From the NCBI GenBank assembly GCA_027013225.1, contig JALUXU010000022.1:1-64000 (forward strand): 64,000 nucleotides of DNA, given 5' to 3'. The stretch is from Acidihalobacter sp. GTDB lineage: Bacteria > Pseudomonadota > Gammaproteobacteria > DSM-5130 > Acidihalobacteraceae. The notes under the pieces are model-generated. The model was not told the DNA's origin and did not search any database. It worked only from the letters and a program-made list of their open reading frames with translations. Position numbers and translations under genes: made by a program. How positions within the stretch are numbered: the stretch's first letter is position 1; each line of letters opens with the position of its first letter. Below are positions 1 to 10,721 of this stretch, piece after piece.

Positions 1-119
1 GAGACCCCGTTGACCACCATCTCCATCAGCGCCAGCACCAAGGCCTGTTCAGCGCGTTGATGACGCTGAAAAATCTCCGTCGAAAACGAACCGTCCCGAA
101 ACTGCGGAACGCGCAGCAC
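1..119 (-). pseudogene. IS256-family transposase fragment
   Basis: Read on the minus strand from position 119 down to the window edge, an open frame encodes a segment resembling the middle of IS256 (mutator-type) transposases: a VPQFRDGSFSTEIF stretch, then QRAEQALVLALMEMVVNGV. It runs off the window, so how much lies outside is unknown. At its upstream end it stops abruptly where IS3-like coding begins on the other strand, so it is a truncated remnant here. The family call rests on remembered motifs and is fairly secure; activity is unlikely given the truncation. Confidence 0.7.
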
Positions 120-360
120 AAGCAGCCAGTCTTTGAGAACCGGGTCAAACGGAAGTTCGACATCGACCGGCCTGACCAAGCGTATGCCGCCGACATCACC
201 TACGTTTGGACCCAGGAGGGCTGGCTATATTTGGCCGCGGTGATTGATCTGTATACCCGGAAAGTAGTGGGCTGGAGCATGAGCCCAACGATTATGAACG
301 GCAACTAATGGCGAGGAAGAAAGCGGCTAAACTGAGGTGTAACAAAACCCTTGACCACGT
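106..360 (+). pseudogene. IS3-family OrfB (integrase core) remnant
   Basis: From about position 106 the plus strand encodes a piece of an IS3-type DDE integrase: DRPDQAYAADITYVWTQEGW followed by LAAVIDLYTRKVVGWSMS. Two catalytic aspartates are present (codons at 192 and 246). The reading frame then ends at 306-308. A +1 shift would continue as NDYERQLMARKKAA, which looks like an OrfB C-terminus, so the middle of the catalytic domain (including the final Glu) appears deleted and the two ends joined out of frame. The sequence ending near 360 (ttgaccacgtca) may be the element's terminal repeat. The first codons of the 57-308 open frame are antisense to the IS256 fragment and not IS3 sequence. 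Confidence 0.7.
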
Positions 361-415
361 CAAATGCATCCGGATGGGGAACATAGATACAGAACAAGCG
401 GCTGTGTAAGCGCAA

Positions 416-1213
416 TTATTCACATTTCCAAGCCGGGAGATTGAATATCTCGGCGCCCACTTGGGGTAAAGAAAATCTTTCTGGATATTGCACGCGTGTC
501 AGATACAATCCATCAGCCGGCGCAGTCACCCCGCCCTTCCGCCGATTCTTGAGTTGCAGAATTTGTCGAGGCCAATCTATGGGTTGATCTCCCTTTCCAA
601 CCGCAATCAGGACGCCCGCGATATTCCTGACCATATGGTGCAAAAATGCATTGGCATGCACATCGATATATACAAACTCGCCTGTCCTGCCAACAATCAA
701 GGAATATATCTCACGCACAGGGCTTTTCGCTTGACATGCCAAAGCCCTAAAGCTCGAAAAATCATGCCTGCCCACCAAGAACTGACCTGCCTCATGCATG
801 ACGGATGCGTTCAGCTCTCGATGCTCCCAGGTGACTCGTTTTCTGAGCAGGGAGGATTTTACCCATCGGTTCAAGATTACATAGCGATAATGCCGAGACA
901 ATGCGCTGAATCGGGCATCAAACTCCTCATCGACCGGCTTTGCCCATAAAATACGAACATCATCTGGCAAATGGGAGTTACCTCCCAATACCCAGGAGCG
1001 CGCCGACCTTTCGGCATGGGTATCAAAGTGCACCACCTGTTCTACCGCATGGACACCTGTGTCAGTTCTTCCTGCACATTTTACGCGGATATCTTGGGAC
1101 GCTACTTTTGACAAAGCCGCTTCTACGCTGGCTTGAACCGTCCTCACTTCTTCTTGCGTTTGCCATCCGGAAAAACCGCTTCCGTCATATTCAATGCCAA
1201 GGGCGATCCGCAT
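416..1213 (-). CDS. truA: tRNA pseudouridine(38-40) synthase TruA
   Basis: TruA converts uridines 38-40 in the anticodon stem-loop of many tRNAs to pseudouridine. The 265-residue protein has the family's normal length. It carries the catalytic GRTD motif (Asp51 within CAGRTDTGVHA), the N-terminal IEYDGSGFSGWQ strand and the C-terminal FLHHMVRNIAG motif. The open frame extends far upstream inside fimV in another frame; the ATG at 1213 is chosen because homology starts exactly at MRIALGIEYDG and GAG-type ribosome-binding bases precede it. It lies downstream of fimV in the same direction, as in Pseudomonas. A terminator-like hairpin (1279-1309) separates them, so truA may be read partly by readthrough. 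Confidence 0.95.
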   Translation of the reverse strand: MRIALGIEYDGSGFSGWQTQEEVRTVQASVEAALSKVASQDIRVKCAGRTDTGVHAVEQVVHFDTHAERSARSWVLGGNSHLPDDVRILWAKPVDEEFDARFSALSRHYRYVILNRWVKSSLLRKRVTWEHRELNASVMHEAGQFLVGRHDFSSFRALACQAKSPVREIYSLIVGRTGEFVYIDVHANAFLHHMVRNIAGVLIAVGKGDQPIDWPRQILQLKNRRKGGVTAPADGLYLTRVQYPERFSLPQVGAEIFNLPAWKCE

Positions 1214-1278
1214 TCGCTCTATTTCCAGAACCAGTACCACATAAAGAAAAAAAGGATTTTTATGCCGCTCTAGATAGC

Positions 1279-1309
1279 AAAAGCCGCACAGCGATATTGT
1301 GTGCGGCTT
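1279..1309 (-). terminator. Terminator or attenuator after fimV
   Basis: A 10-bp perfect stem (AAGCCGCACA / TGTGCGGCTT) with a 9-base loop is followed on the minus strand by TTTTG. It sits 20 bases past the fimV stop codon and upstream of truA. It could end fimV transcripts or lower truA expression. Confidence 0.65.
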
Positions 1310-1328
1310 CTCGCCTCTAACAATTTGA

Positions 1329-4205
1329 TTATTTGATTTTTTTGAGCAGTTCTTCTGCTTCTCTTTTCTGGGTTTCGGTACCTTCAGCCAAAACCTCTTC
1401 CAGAGCGCTCCTCGCCCCTTCATTATCACCCATGTCAATATACGCCTTCGCCAGATCCAGGTTGGTGTCCATCGTGTCGCCAGAGAGCAAATCGACACCT
1501 GAGGTGGTAGCAACCGTTTCTTCATCGTCGAATTCAAAATCCAGATCAGAGGAGGTTTTCCTCGCATCAAGCTGCGTTTCTTCGTCCTCACTCTCATTGA
1601 GCGATCCTTCTTTTTCCTCCATTTCAGGAAAGGCATCGAAATCCAGACCAAGGTCTAAATCGGAAAGCTCAGTATCTTCATTTAGGGCAAGTTCATCTGC
1701 CAAATCCCCGATATCCAGCTCATCCTCTTTTGACTCGGCCAATCGAGTATCCGAGTCGCCATGAACTTTCTCTAGTGATTCCAGGTCAAAGTCTAGAAGT
1801 GTTGTGTCTTCCGGAGTCTCTTTCTGCTGAGGCGTTTCTGATTGCTGCAACGCCGTCGCTTCATCATCCTCTGGATTCAACTCTTCATGCTCTATGGCAG
1901 CACCCTCATGTTCTTTCTTTTCTTCTGTATTGCCAGTAAATGCATCGGCATGCCTCTCTTCCTTGATTGATTCGGGCGCTTCGACGGAAGATTCAGCTTC
2001 CGCCTGAGACAAGACGGTTTCTCCTTCTTCTTGAGCTTCTTCCTGAACAAAGAGCTGTGTCTGCTCTTCATCCTCTTCGTCCATCTCTTCTAGGTTCAGA
2101 TCCTGGTCTCCCAGGTCGAGATCATCCAGTTCATCATTTACAGAAAGAATCTCGGAAGCCTTCAAGTCACCCGTGTCTGTTGCAGTGAACAAGGGATTAT
2201 CCGGCACCAGCTCCTTACCCATTGTGGCAACTCTGATCCAGAGTGGATCCTCTTCCGGGCGATCAATGGAATCATGCAAGGTTTGAGCTTCGCTTACAAA
2301 TTCGTCCTTGTTCTTTTCATTGAAATAGGTTTCCAGTAGTTTTGCCCGATAATCATTCCGCTCGGGAGATTCCTGCAAAGCTCTCTTGAGGATGTCTTCT
2401 GCTTGCTGAAAGAGTCCATAGGCAATATATACATCGGCTTCCGCCAATATGTCGTCCGTAGCCGAAACCTGTTCTTTGGCTTCCTCAAGGGCGTGCTCTT
2501 CGGTTTCGCTCCCTTTTTCACCATTGGCCTGAGGCGTTATGGGTGACGGCGGCAGAGGCGTGACTGTTTCCTCTTCGCCAATCGCTTGTACAGAAGAGGC
2601 GGTTATCCCCTCAACGGTTCCATTTTCTGCGGGCGTTTTTTCCTCTTTGGGTGGCCGTTCATTTCCAATGAGCGACTCGTCTTTTTGCGCGATTTCAGTA
2701 GGTTCCTTGGTCTTCCCTCCTCTTCGCAAGAGCAGCCACAGCAACACGAGCAAAAGTAATCCCGCGCCACCGACCGCCGGCCAGAAAAATGGGTAATTCA
2801 AGAAGGAACCGATCAGGCCAGGAGAAGTGGACACGGGTGGCTGAGGCGGCGGAACCGTTGTTTCACTCGGTTTGGGTGCGGACTGTTTCTCCGCGATATG
2901 ACTTGGGCTCGGAGAAGGGCTTTTTTCTACGGCGGTGGCCGCTGTCTTGCCGGTAGCCACCTTTGACGCTGTGGTAGTCACCGGGCCGATCGGCTTTGTT
3001 GGAAGTGGTTGCCCACCGCCAGCTCGTGCGACTTTAAGTTCTTTTTGCAATGACGCCAATTCAGTGTTTTTAAGCGCGATCAGTTTCTGTTGCTTTTCGA
3101 CGATGCCCTGCAACTTCTGCAATTTGGATTGCAGATCCATCAATTGTTGTTTATTCGAAACCGTGGCCTCTTGAATCAAAGACAGCTGCTTGTCGATTTG
3201 CGCTACTGAACCCGTATTGCTGCCGGGCATAGCCGAAGATGCGGACGGCGCCTGTCCCTTTTGCGTGCCCGTTTCCACACCCAGTATCTGAAGATGCCCG
3301 GCGGAAGGCCCAGTTTTCTGTCCCGCCTGTTCAGCTATCTTGATGGCTGGGGTCGCTCCATTTTTTGGCACTGCATTTGCTGCAGGCACATTCAAAGTGT
3401 TCCGGCCCGCCGTCTTGGCCTCATAAGCGCGCCACAGAGCATTTTGGCGCGCCACCTCTTTGCCCGCCTCAGAAGGCGGAATCGAAGCCATCGCGCTCCT
3501 CGAGGGAATCCTGAGCACATAACCCTGCATCAATCCGTTGATATTCCCGTTCACGAATGCCCTGGGATTGGCTTTAAGGATCGCCAGCATTTTTTGATAT
3601 ATGCCCGCTTTTCCACCAGAGATCCGACTCGCAATCTTGAAAAGTGTGTCTCCCCTCTTCACACGGTACTCGCGCAGATTGCCATTCTGCCGAATAGCCG
3701 ATGAGGCGGCCATTGACGCCTGAGCGCCGATTTCAGTCGTAGTAAGAATCGGCTTGTTTGCTACTTCGACTTGCGGAGTAGATACGGCCGTGCTGGGTTT
3801 GCCCTGCAAGTAATTGGGCGGGTTCAACAAGATGGTGTACTCACGCACCAAATGGCCGCCAGGCCAACTTACCTCCAAAAGGAAATCCAGAAAAGGCTGT
3901 TTGACCGGATTTTTTGTTGTTACTTCAATATAAGAGGCGCCCTTGGCGCCCTTCACAAGCTTGAAGTGAAGGCGACTGAGGTAGTCCGGGCGAGGAATGC
4001 CCACCTGTTCGAACAACTGAGGTGGAGCCAATTTCACCTTCAAGCCTTGCAATTCTGAAGGTGTCGCTCCGAATAACTTGATGTCAGCACGCAATGGCTG
4101 ATCCATAGTGGTTCCAACATCGATGCCACCCAGCCCGAGTGCCATTGATGCCGTAGGAGCCATCAAGGCGCCCATGATGGATAAGCTCAAGGTGAGTTTA
4201 CGCAC
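1329..4205 (-). CDS. fimV: FimV-like pilus assembly / polar hub protein
   Basis: FimV proteins are inner-membrane peptidoglycan-binding hubs that support type IV pilus secretin assembly and polar organisation. Visible here are a signal peptide with the characteristic ALGLGGIDV start of the mature protein, a LysM domain (about residues 180-234), a coiled coil (about 335-394), one transmembrane helix (about 472-495), a very acidic cytoplasmic region with TPR-like segments, and the short C-terminal FimV helix bundle (TNLDLAKAYIDMGDNEGA). The GTG at 4205 is chosen because GAGGGG lies 5-10 bases upstream and the signal peptide begins there; the longer frame to 4283 adds a non-signal-like extension. 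It has its own likely promoter and pairs functionally with pilSRA 10 kb away. Length is 958 residues. Confidence 0.9.
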   Translation of the reverse strand: MRKLTLSLSIMGALMAPTASMALGLGGIDVGTTMDQPLRADIKLFGATPSELQGLKVKLAPPQLFEQVGIPRPDYLSRLHFKLVKGAKGASYIEVTTKNPVKQPFLDFLLEVSWPGGHLVREYTILLNPPNYLQGKPSTAVSTPQVEVANKPILTTTEIGAQASMAASSAIRQNGNLREYRVKRGDTLFKIASRISGGKAGIYQKMLAILKANPRAFVNGNINGLMQGYVLRIPSRSAMASIPPSEAGKEVARQNALWRAYEAKTAGRNTLNVPAANAVPKNGATPAIKIAEQAGQKTGPSAGHLQILGVETGTQKGQAPSASSAMPGSNTGSVAQIDKQLSLIQEATVSNKQQLMDLQSKLQKLQGIVEKQQKLIALKNTELASLQKELKVARAGGGQPLPTKPIGPVTTTASKVATGKTAATAVEKSPSPSPSHIAEKQSAPKPSETTVPPPQPPVSTSPGLIGSFLNYPFFWPAVGGAGLLLLVLLWLLLRRGGKTKEPTEIAQKDESLIGNERPPKEEKTPAENGTVEGITASSVQAIGEEETVTPLPPSPITPQANGEKGSETEEHALEEAKEQVSATDDILAEADVYIAYGLFQQAEDILKRALQESPERNDYRAKLLETYFNEKNKDEFVSEAQTLHDSIDRPEEDPLWIRVATMGKELVPDNPLFTATDTGDLKASEILSVNDELDDLDLGDQDLNLEEMDEEDEEQTQLFVQEEAQEEGETVLSQAEAESSVEAPESIKEERHADAFTGNTEEKKEHEGAAIEHEELNPEDDEATALQQSETPQQKETPEDTTLLDFDLESLEKVHGDSDTRLAESKEDELDIGDLADELALNEDTELSDLDLGLDFDAFPEMEEKEGSLNESEDEETQLDARKTSSDLDFEFDDEETVATTSGVDLLSGDTMDTNLDLAKAYIDMGDNEGARSALEEVLAEGTETQKREAEELLKKIK

Positions 4206-4289
4206 GTTTTTCCCCTCAGAGTTGGTATGATTTTGGGATCTGTTCGCTGAACAACAAAAAACTGTCCATGTTTTCAAATTCAATCGTGG

Positions 4290-4338
4290 TCATAGGGTTC
4301 GTTTACCCAACAACCCATGAACCACTCGAACCCTATGA
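4290..4338. repeat. 12-bp perfect inverted repeat upstream of fimV
   Basis: TCATAGGGTTCG at 4290-4301 is matched by its exact reverse complement at 4327-4338, with a 25-base spacer. It lies between the predicted fimV promoter and the GTG start, in the presumed 5' leader. No T-run follows on either strand, so it does not look like a simple terminator; an operator or leader hairpin is possible. Confidence 0.6.
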
Positions 4339-4386
4339 AGCATGGCTTTTACACGGCTATTTCTAAGAATTTTTCAATTATCGCAA

Positions 4387-4415
4387 ACTATAGAATAAAC
4401 CCTTCTTTTTATCAA
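4387..4415 (-). promoter_or_regulatory. Predicted sigma-70 promoter for fimV
   Basis: On the minus strand TTGATA and TATAGT are separated by exactly 17 bases, close to the consensus. The site lies between the def stop and fimV, suggesting fimV is transcribed separately from the def operon. Confidence 0.55.
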
Positions 4416-4432
4416 AGAGCGAACCCTCTCAA

Positions 4433-4936
4433 TTATTTGGAAGTTTTCCTGCGAAAAACGTCGGAATGACGACTGACCACGCGATCGAGGAAGAGCAACC
4501 CCTCAAGATGGTCGATTTCATGCTGTACTGCTCTCGCCTCGAAACCTTCCATATCATATTCATGGATCGAGCCGTCGGCATCGGCGGCCTGCAGCCGGAT
4601 ACGTTCGGCACGCAAGACGTTCCCAGTGTAATCGGGCACTGACAGGCAGCCCTCGCGACCCAGAACATGACCTTCCCAGGCGAGTATTTCTGGATTGACC
4701 AGCACCAGATGACCGTGATTCGGAACCGGTTTACGAGTCTTTGAACAATCGACGATCACGACCCTCAATTGCCTCCCAACCTGGGGCGCAGCAATGCCTA
4801 CCGCGGCGGGTCCGGCGCGGCGGGTATCCTCCAGATCACGGATGAACGCCTTCAGCTCTTCATCGAATTCTTTCACTGGCAGCGATGGCTGTCGCAGCCG
4901 CGGGTCCGGCCAGCGCAGAATTTCCAGCACCGCCAT
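4433..4936 (-). CDS. def: Peptide deformylase
   Basis: Removes the formyl group from the N-terminal methionine of new proteins. The 167-residue protein has all three family motifs: GIAAPQVG (47-54), EGCLS (95-99) and HEIDH (139-143). Cys97, His139 and His143 are the expected metal ligands and Glu140 the catalytic base. It follows the gcvR-like gene by two bases in an operon with pgeF and rluD. It is not next to fmt (methionyl-tRNA formyltransferase), its frequent partner, so this may be one of several def copies; that cannot be tested here. Confidence 0.95.
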   Translation of the reverse strand: MAVLEILRWPDPRLRQPSLPVKEFDEELKAFIRDLEDTRRAGPAAVGIAAPQVGRQLRVVIVDCSKTRKPVPNHGHLVLVNPEILAWEGHVLGREGCLSVPDYTGNVLRAERIRLQAADADGSIHEYDMEGFEARAVQHEIDHLEGLLFLDRVVSRHSDVFRRKTSK

Positions 4937-4938
4937 GC

Positions 4939-5460
4939 TCAGCCCACCATGGTATCTATAGCTTCGACCCCGAGTTCGACACCGCGCCCGCGCAAGGGCT
5001 CCAGCGCCGCGGCCACCGCCTCCAGGCCGCTGGGAGCGACGCCCTCGATCTGTATCACATACCAGGGCGCATCATCGGCTCCGGCGACATCTGTATCCAG
5101 AGCCAGAATGTTGAAGCCGATATCCGCCAGCGCCTCGCTCACTTCAGCCACGATGCCGGCGCGGTCCGCCTCGTGCACCCGTATCCGGACTTCGGGCTGC
5201 ACATGCTGATGCAGTCTTCCTTCGATCGGATCCACATGCAAACGCAGATTCAAATCGGCGGACGCCGGCGCCAGACGCGCCTCCAGCGCCCGCGCATCGA
5301 GATCGGTGTGCACCATCAGCATGATGGTGAAATTCCCTCCAAGGCGTAGCATGGAAGCCTCACCCAGATTCGCGCCCAATGCAAACAGCTCACGCGCCAG
5401 ACGCGCCACGATGCCGGGCCTGTCAGCACCCACCACGGTCAACATGTACCATTTTTCCAT
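4939..5460 (-). CDS. gcvR: GcvR-like double ACT-domain regulator
   Basis: A 173-residue protein made of two ACT domains (about residues 4-78 and 90-168), each opening with a ligand-binding loop (VVGADRPGIVARLA and VHEADRAGIVAEVS). E. coli GcvR, with the same layout, binds glycine and restrains GcvA, the activator of the glycine cleavage genes. No gcvA or gcv genes are in the window, so the ligand and partner are inferred. It sits in the rluD-pgeF-gcvR-def run with tight spacing. The family assignment is firm; the exact role is less so. Confidence 0.8.
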   Translation of the reverse strand: MEKWYMLTVVGADRPGIVARLARELFALGANLGEASMLRLGGNFTIMLMVHTDLDARALEARLAPASADLNLRLHVDPIEGRLHQHVQPEVRIRVHEADRAGIVAEVSEALADIGFNILALDTDVAGADDAPWYVIQIEGVAPSGLEAVAAALEPLRGRGVELGVEAIDTMVG

Positions 5461-5470
5461 CAGTTAGCCT

Positions 5471-6247
5471 TTAAACCTCATGTTCATTCGAGATATCGTG
5501 CAGCCAGATCAAAGTCGCCATCCGGCCCGTTGCGCCGTCGCGGCGGTAGGAAAAAAAACGCGCCGGATCGCTATGGGTGCACAAACCGCCCCCGTACACG
5601 GCGTCAATGCCCAGCGCGGTCAGACGCAAGCGCGCCAGCGCATACAGATCTGCCAACCAGCGGCCGCCCGGCGAAGGGCGGAAGGCGCAAGCGGCGTCGG
5701 GCGAGTGTCCAAGGAAAGCCTCGCGCACCTCGCCGCCAACCTCGAAAGCCCGTGGGCCGATGGCCGGGCCGAGCCAGGCCAGGACATCCTGCGGCGGGGT
5801 TTCCAGCGCCGCCGCCGTAGCCTCCAGCACGCCGCCGGCCAGGCCGCGCCAACCGGCATGAGCCACGGCTACCCGGCTGCCTGCACGGTCGCAGAACAGC
5901 ACCGGCAGACAATCGGCGGTCAGCACCGCGCATACCACACCCGTCTCGGTGGTGACTGCCGCATCGGCACAGATTCCCGGGCGCGATTTGCAATCTAACC
6001 GCGCTACGGCTGTGCCATGCACCTGCTGCAACCAAACAGGCTCATTGGGCAGCCGCCCCCACTGTTTGAGCAGCTGGCGATTTTCCTGCACCTTCAGTGG
6101 ATCGTCACCCACATGAGCGCCCAGATTCATGCCGGCCCAGGCCTGTTCGCTAACCCCGCCCGCGCGCGTGGTGGTAAAAGCACGGACACGCAACGGCCCT
6201 GGCCAATTGGGAAGCACCCATTGGCACATGGGATCACTTGGCTTCAT
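5471..6247 (-). CDS. pgeF: YfiH/PgeF family laccase-domain protein (purine nucleoside / peptidoglycan-editing)
   Basis: Members are copper- or zinc-binding proteins reported as purine nucleoside phosphorylases/adenosine deaminases and, in E. coli, as a peptidoglycan editing factor. Conserved histidine and cysteine motifs are visible: QQVHG, TADCLPVLF and VAHAGWRGL, plus the C-terminal CTHSDPARFFSYRRDG. Start choice is uncertain: ATG at 6247 overlaps the rluD end by 14 bases, while ATG at 6229 (MCQWVLPNWP) aligns better with the E. coli N-terminus. Overlap with rluD implies translational coupling. Confidence 0.85.
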   Translation of the reverse strand: MKPSDPMCQWVLPNWPGPLRVRAFTTTRAGGVSEQAWAGMNLGAHVGDDPLKVQENRQLLKQWGRLPNEPVWLQQVHGTAVARLDCKSRPGICADAAVTTETGVVCAVLTADCLPVLFCDRAGSRVAVAHAGWRGLAGGVLEATAAALETPPQDVLAWLGPAIGPRAFEVGGEVREAFLGHSPDAACAFRPSPGGRWLADLYALARLRLTALGIDAVYGGGLCTHSDPARFFSYRRDGATGRMATLIWLHDISNEHEV

Positions 6248-7202
6248 GAGCCTTGGCCGCATGGGCGCGTAAGCCGCTTATCAGCATTTGCATGTCATCT
6301 GGCATGGCGGCTTCCCAGAACATCGCTTCACCGGTCGCAGGATGGTTCAAGTCAAGGCGGGTCGCGTGCAGCGCCTGGCGATTGAAGCCTCGCAGCAATT
6401 CGGTCAGCGACGCTCCTGCGGCAGGCGGCAGCCGTAATCGTCCGCCATAGACGGGATCGCCTACGATGGGATGGCGTAGGTGGGACATATGTACGCGAAT
6501 CTGATGGGTGCGCCCGGTCTCCAGACTCACTCGCAGCAAAGTGTGTCCGACAAACCGTTCCTCGATGCGGTAATGACTGACCGCGGGTTTCCCGCCGCTC
6601 ACCACAGCCATTCGCTTGCGGTCTTTAGGGTGCCTGCCGATGGGGGCCTCCACACACCCCCCGGCGATCAGCTCCCCTTGTACCAGGGCAAGATACTCAC
6701 GCCCTACTGCATGTTCAGCCAGAGCGGCCACCAGCTTCACGTGGGCGACGGGCGTTTTGGCCACCACCATCAGGCCGCTGGTGTCTTTGTCCAGCCGATG
6801 GACAATACCGGCACGAGGGAGCGCTGCCAGTTGTGGTGCATGATGCAAAAGGGCGTTGAGCACAGTTCCATCCCGATTACCGGCCGCGGGATGCACCACC
6901 CGTCCGGGCGGCTTGTTCAACACCAGGACATGCTCATCTTCATAGCGCACATCCAGCGCAATGACCTCGGGCTTGTCTTCAGTCAAGGATTCAGGCGCGG
7001 TTTCGATCTTCACCCTCTCGCCACCGTCCACTTTATGGCGCGGCTTTGGAATTATGCCATTAAGATGGATCCGCCCCGATTCAATCCATCCCTTGAGGCG
7101 ACTACGCGAATACTCGGGCAGCATCGCCGCCAATGCCTGATCAAGGCGCAAACCTGCCAGTTCATCAGGAATGAGTCGATCAACAAGATGCTTCTCAGAC
7201 AT
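6234..7202 (-). CDS. rluD: 23S rRNA pseudouridine synthase RluD
   Basis: Makes pseudouridines at 1911/1915/1917 in helix 69 of 23S rRNA. The 322-residue protein has an N-terminal S4 RNA-binding domain (about 14-70) and the RluA-class catalytic motif HRLDKDTSGL with catalytic Asp138. Later motifs (GRTHQIRVHM) are intact. It is divergent from bamD and first in the rluD-pgeF-gcvR-def operon, the same rluD-yfiH and bamD neighbourhood found in many gammaproteobacteria. Confidence 0.93.
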   Translation of the reverse strand: MSEKHLVDRLIPDELAGLRLDQALAAMLPEYSRSRLKGWIESGRIHLNGIIPKPRHKVDGGERVKIETAPESLTEDKPEVIALDVRYEDEHVLVLNKPPGRVVHPAAGNRDGTVLNALLHHAPQLAALPRAGIVHRLDKDTSGLMVVAKTPVAHVKLVAALAEHAVGREYLALVQGELIAGGCVEAPIGRHPKDRKRMAVVSGGKPAVSHYRIEERFVGHTLLRVSLETGRTHQIRVHMSHLRHPIVGDPVYGGRLRLPPAAGASLTELLRGFNRQALHATRLDLNHPATGEAMFWEAAMPDDMQMLISGLRAHAAKAHEAK

Positions 7203-7389
7203 TCGCTTTCATCCGGGAGAAACAGGCGTTTGAAATTCCGTCAAAATGGATCGACGAGTCATAAAAAACGCGACCAGGAAAGCACATGAACTTCATTGCG
7301 AATTGACCTCACTCATTCGTTTTGGCTTATTTCAACGGCGTATTGAGATATACTCGCCTCTTATTATTCCGACTCACCAGGAAACTGTC

Positions 7390-8142
7390 ATGCGTTTTTG
7401 GCGATACGTGGCCCCACTGATTTTGCTCACCACCCTGGCCGCTTGCGCCGGCAGCGGCAACCCGACTGCCGGCTGGTCGCCGGAACACCTTTATAGCGCG
7501 GGTAAAACGGCGCTCGATAAGGGAAATTACAACAAGGCCATCAATTACTTTCAAACCTTGCAGGGACGTTATCCTCTCGGCTATTACGCTCAGCAAGCAC
7601 AACTCGAAGTGGCCTACGCCTATTACAAGAACGGCGAACCCAAATCCGCCATCGCATCGGCGCAAGAATTTATCCGCGAACATCCCCGTTCCCCTGCCGC
7701 ACCCTATGCCTATTACCTCATCGGCCTCGCCGATTTCAAGGTGACCGGCGGCATTATCCCGCTGTTTCGGCCCGATATCGAATATCAGGTCGATGTACGG
7801 CCACTGCGCCGCTCATTCATGGCCTTCAAAACCCTGATCGAAAAATATCCATACAGCAAATACGCATCCGACGCGCGCCAGAGAATGATCTATCTTCGCA
7901 ACATGCTGGCGGCCCACGACCTCTATGTCGCCGATTACTACCTGCGCCGTGGCGCCTGGGCGGCAGTCATTGACCGTTGCGAAAATGTACTCACGGAATA
8001 TCCCGGCGCCGCCGGCACTCCCAAGGCATTGGTTATGATGGTCAAAGCCTATCGCAAACTGGATATGAAAACACTTGCCCGGCAAACGTATGAGGTGCTC
8101 AAGCTCAATTACCCCAAGCAGGCCGCAAAACTGGAGGGTTGA
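7390..8142 (+). CDS. bamD: Outer membrane assembly lipoprotein BamD
   Basis: BamD is the essential lipoprotein of the BAM complex that folds beta-barrel proteins into the outer membrane. The 250-residue protein has a signal peptide with lipobox LAAC (Cys19 lipidated) and successive TPR repeats (AGKTALDKGNYNKAINYFQ and onward). The ATG at 7390 is chosen over the upstream in-frame start at 7246 because AGGA precedes it and the lipoprotein signal begins there. A TATACT -10-like element lies at 7349-7354. The tetrapeptide after Cys19 is AGSG, with no Asp at +2, consistent with outer-membrane sorting. Confidence 0.95.
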   Translation: MRFWRYVAPLILLTTLAACAGSGNPTAGWSPEHLYSAGKTALDKGNYNKAINYFQTLQGRYPLGYYAQQAQLEVAYAYYKNGEPKSAIASAQEFIREHPRSPAAPYAYYLIGLADFKVTGGIIPLFRPDIEYQVDVRPLRRSFMAFKTLIEKYPYSKYASDARQRMIYLRNMLAAHDLYVADYYLRRGAWAAVIDRCENVLTEYPGAAGTPKALVMMVKAYRKLDMKTLARQTYEVLKLNYPKQAAKLEG

Positions 8143-8146
8143 CACC

Positions 8147-8665
8147 ATGACGGATTTCTTTGCCACCATACGCCGCCGCCACTCCGTACGTCATTACCAG
8201 GAGGACATGCCGGTCGAGGAGGAAAAACTCAATGCAGTGCTCGAAAGCGCCGTTGCTGCACCTTCGGCGGGCGATCTTCAAGCCTATCAGATCGTCGCCA
8301 TTCGTGATGCCGCCACCCGCGCTGCGCTGGCCAGAATCACCGACCAGACCTTCCTTGCCGAAGCGCCCGTGAGCCTGGTTTTTTGCACCGACGCCGAACG
8401 TTCCGCCAAAGCGTTCGGCGAACGCGGCCGCGAACTCTATGCCTTGCAGGACGCCACCATCGCCGCCTCCTACGCTCAGCTCGCCGCGGTAGCCGGCGGC
8501 CTCGGAAGCGCGTGGGTCGGCTATTTCGATGGCGGCGAAGTCGCACGCGCGCTGGATCTCCCGGCTGGGCTCACTCCGGTCGCCATACTCGCGCTCGGCT
8601 ACCCCGCCGAGCTACCCGAACCCACGCCTCGCCGGCGTCTCGACGAGGTGGTGACCATGCGTTGA
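8147..8665 (+). CDS. Nitroreductase-family flavoprotein
   Basis: FMN-dependent nitroreductase fold of 172 residues. Recognisable elements are the N-terminal RRRHSVRHYQ arginine-rich FMN phosphate site, APSAGDLQAYQ, and GGLGSAWVGYF near the C-terminus. Substrate cannot be told from sequence. The ATG at 8147 follows bamD by four bases with GGAGG overlapping the bamD end, so the two are probably cotranscribed. It is shorter than typical NfsB-type enzymes, which is normal for the compact subfamily. Confidence 0.85.
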   Translation: MTDFFATIRRRHSVRHYQEDMPVEEEKLNAVLESAVAAPSAGDLQAYQIVAIRDAATRAALARITDQTFLAEAPVSLVFCTDAERSAKAFGERGRELYALQDATIAASYAQLAAVAGGLGSAWVGYFDGGEVARALDLPAGLTPVAILALGYPAELPEPTPRRRLDEVVTMR

Positions 8666-8666
8666 C

Positions 8667-8690
8667 GGCCAACGCCGTCATATTGGCCTT

Positions 8691-8691
<1 letters not shown>
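8667..8691 (+). terminator. Weak terminator between convergent genes
   Basis: GGCCAA and TTGGCC form a 6-bp stem with a 10-base loop followed by TTT. It lies in the short gap between the convergent nitroreductase and glnB genes. Confidence 0.4.
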
Positions 8692-10672
<1,981 letters not shown>

Positions 10673-10721
10673 GGGATCACCCACCCGCGAACGGCAGGTC
10701 GCCTCAAAGCACACAAGGAAT

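Noticed and set aside
57-308. Single 83-codon gene at the left edge
   Set aside because: Its first third is antisense IS256 sequence and the rest a truncated IS3 integrase; it is not one real gene.
1333-1764. Plus-strand frames opposite fimV, rich in Ser
   Set aside because: They are reverse complements of the Glu/Asp-rich FimV region, a known source of false frames.
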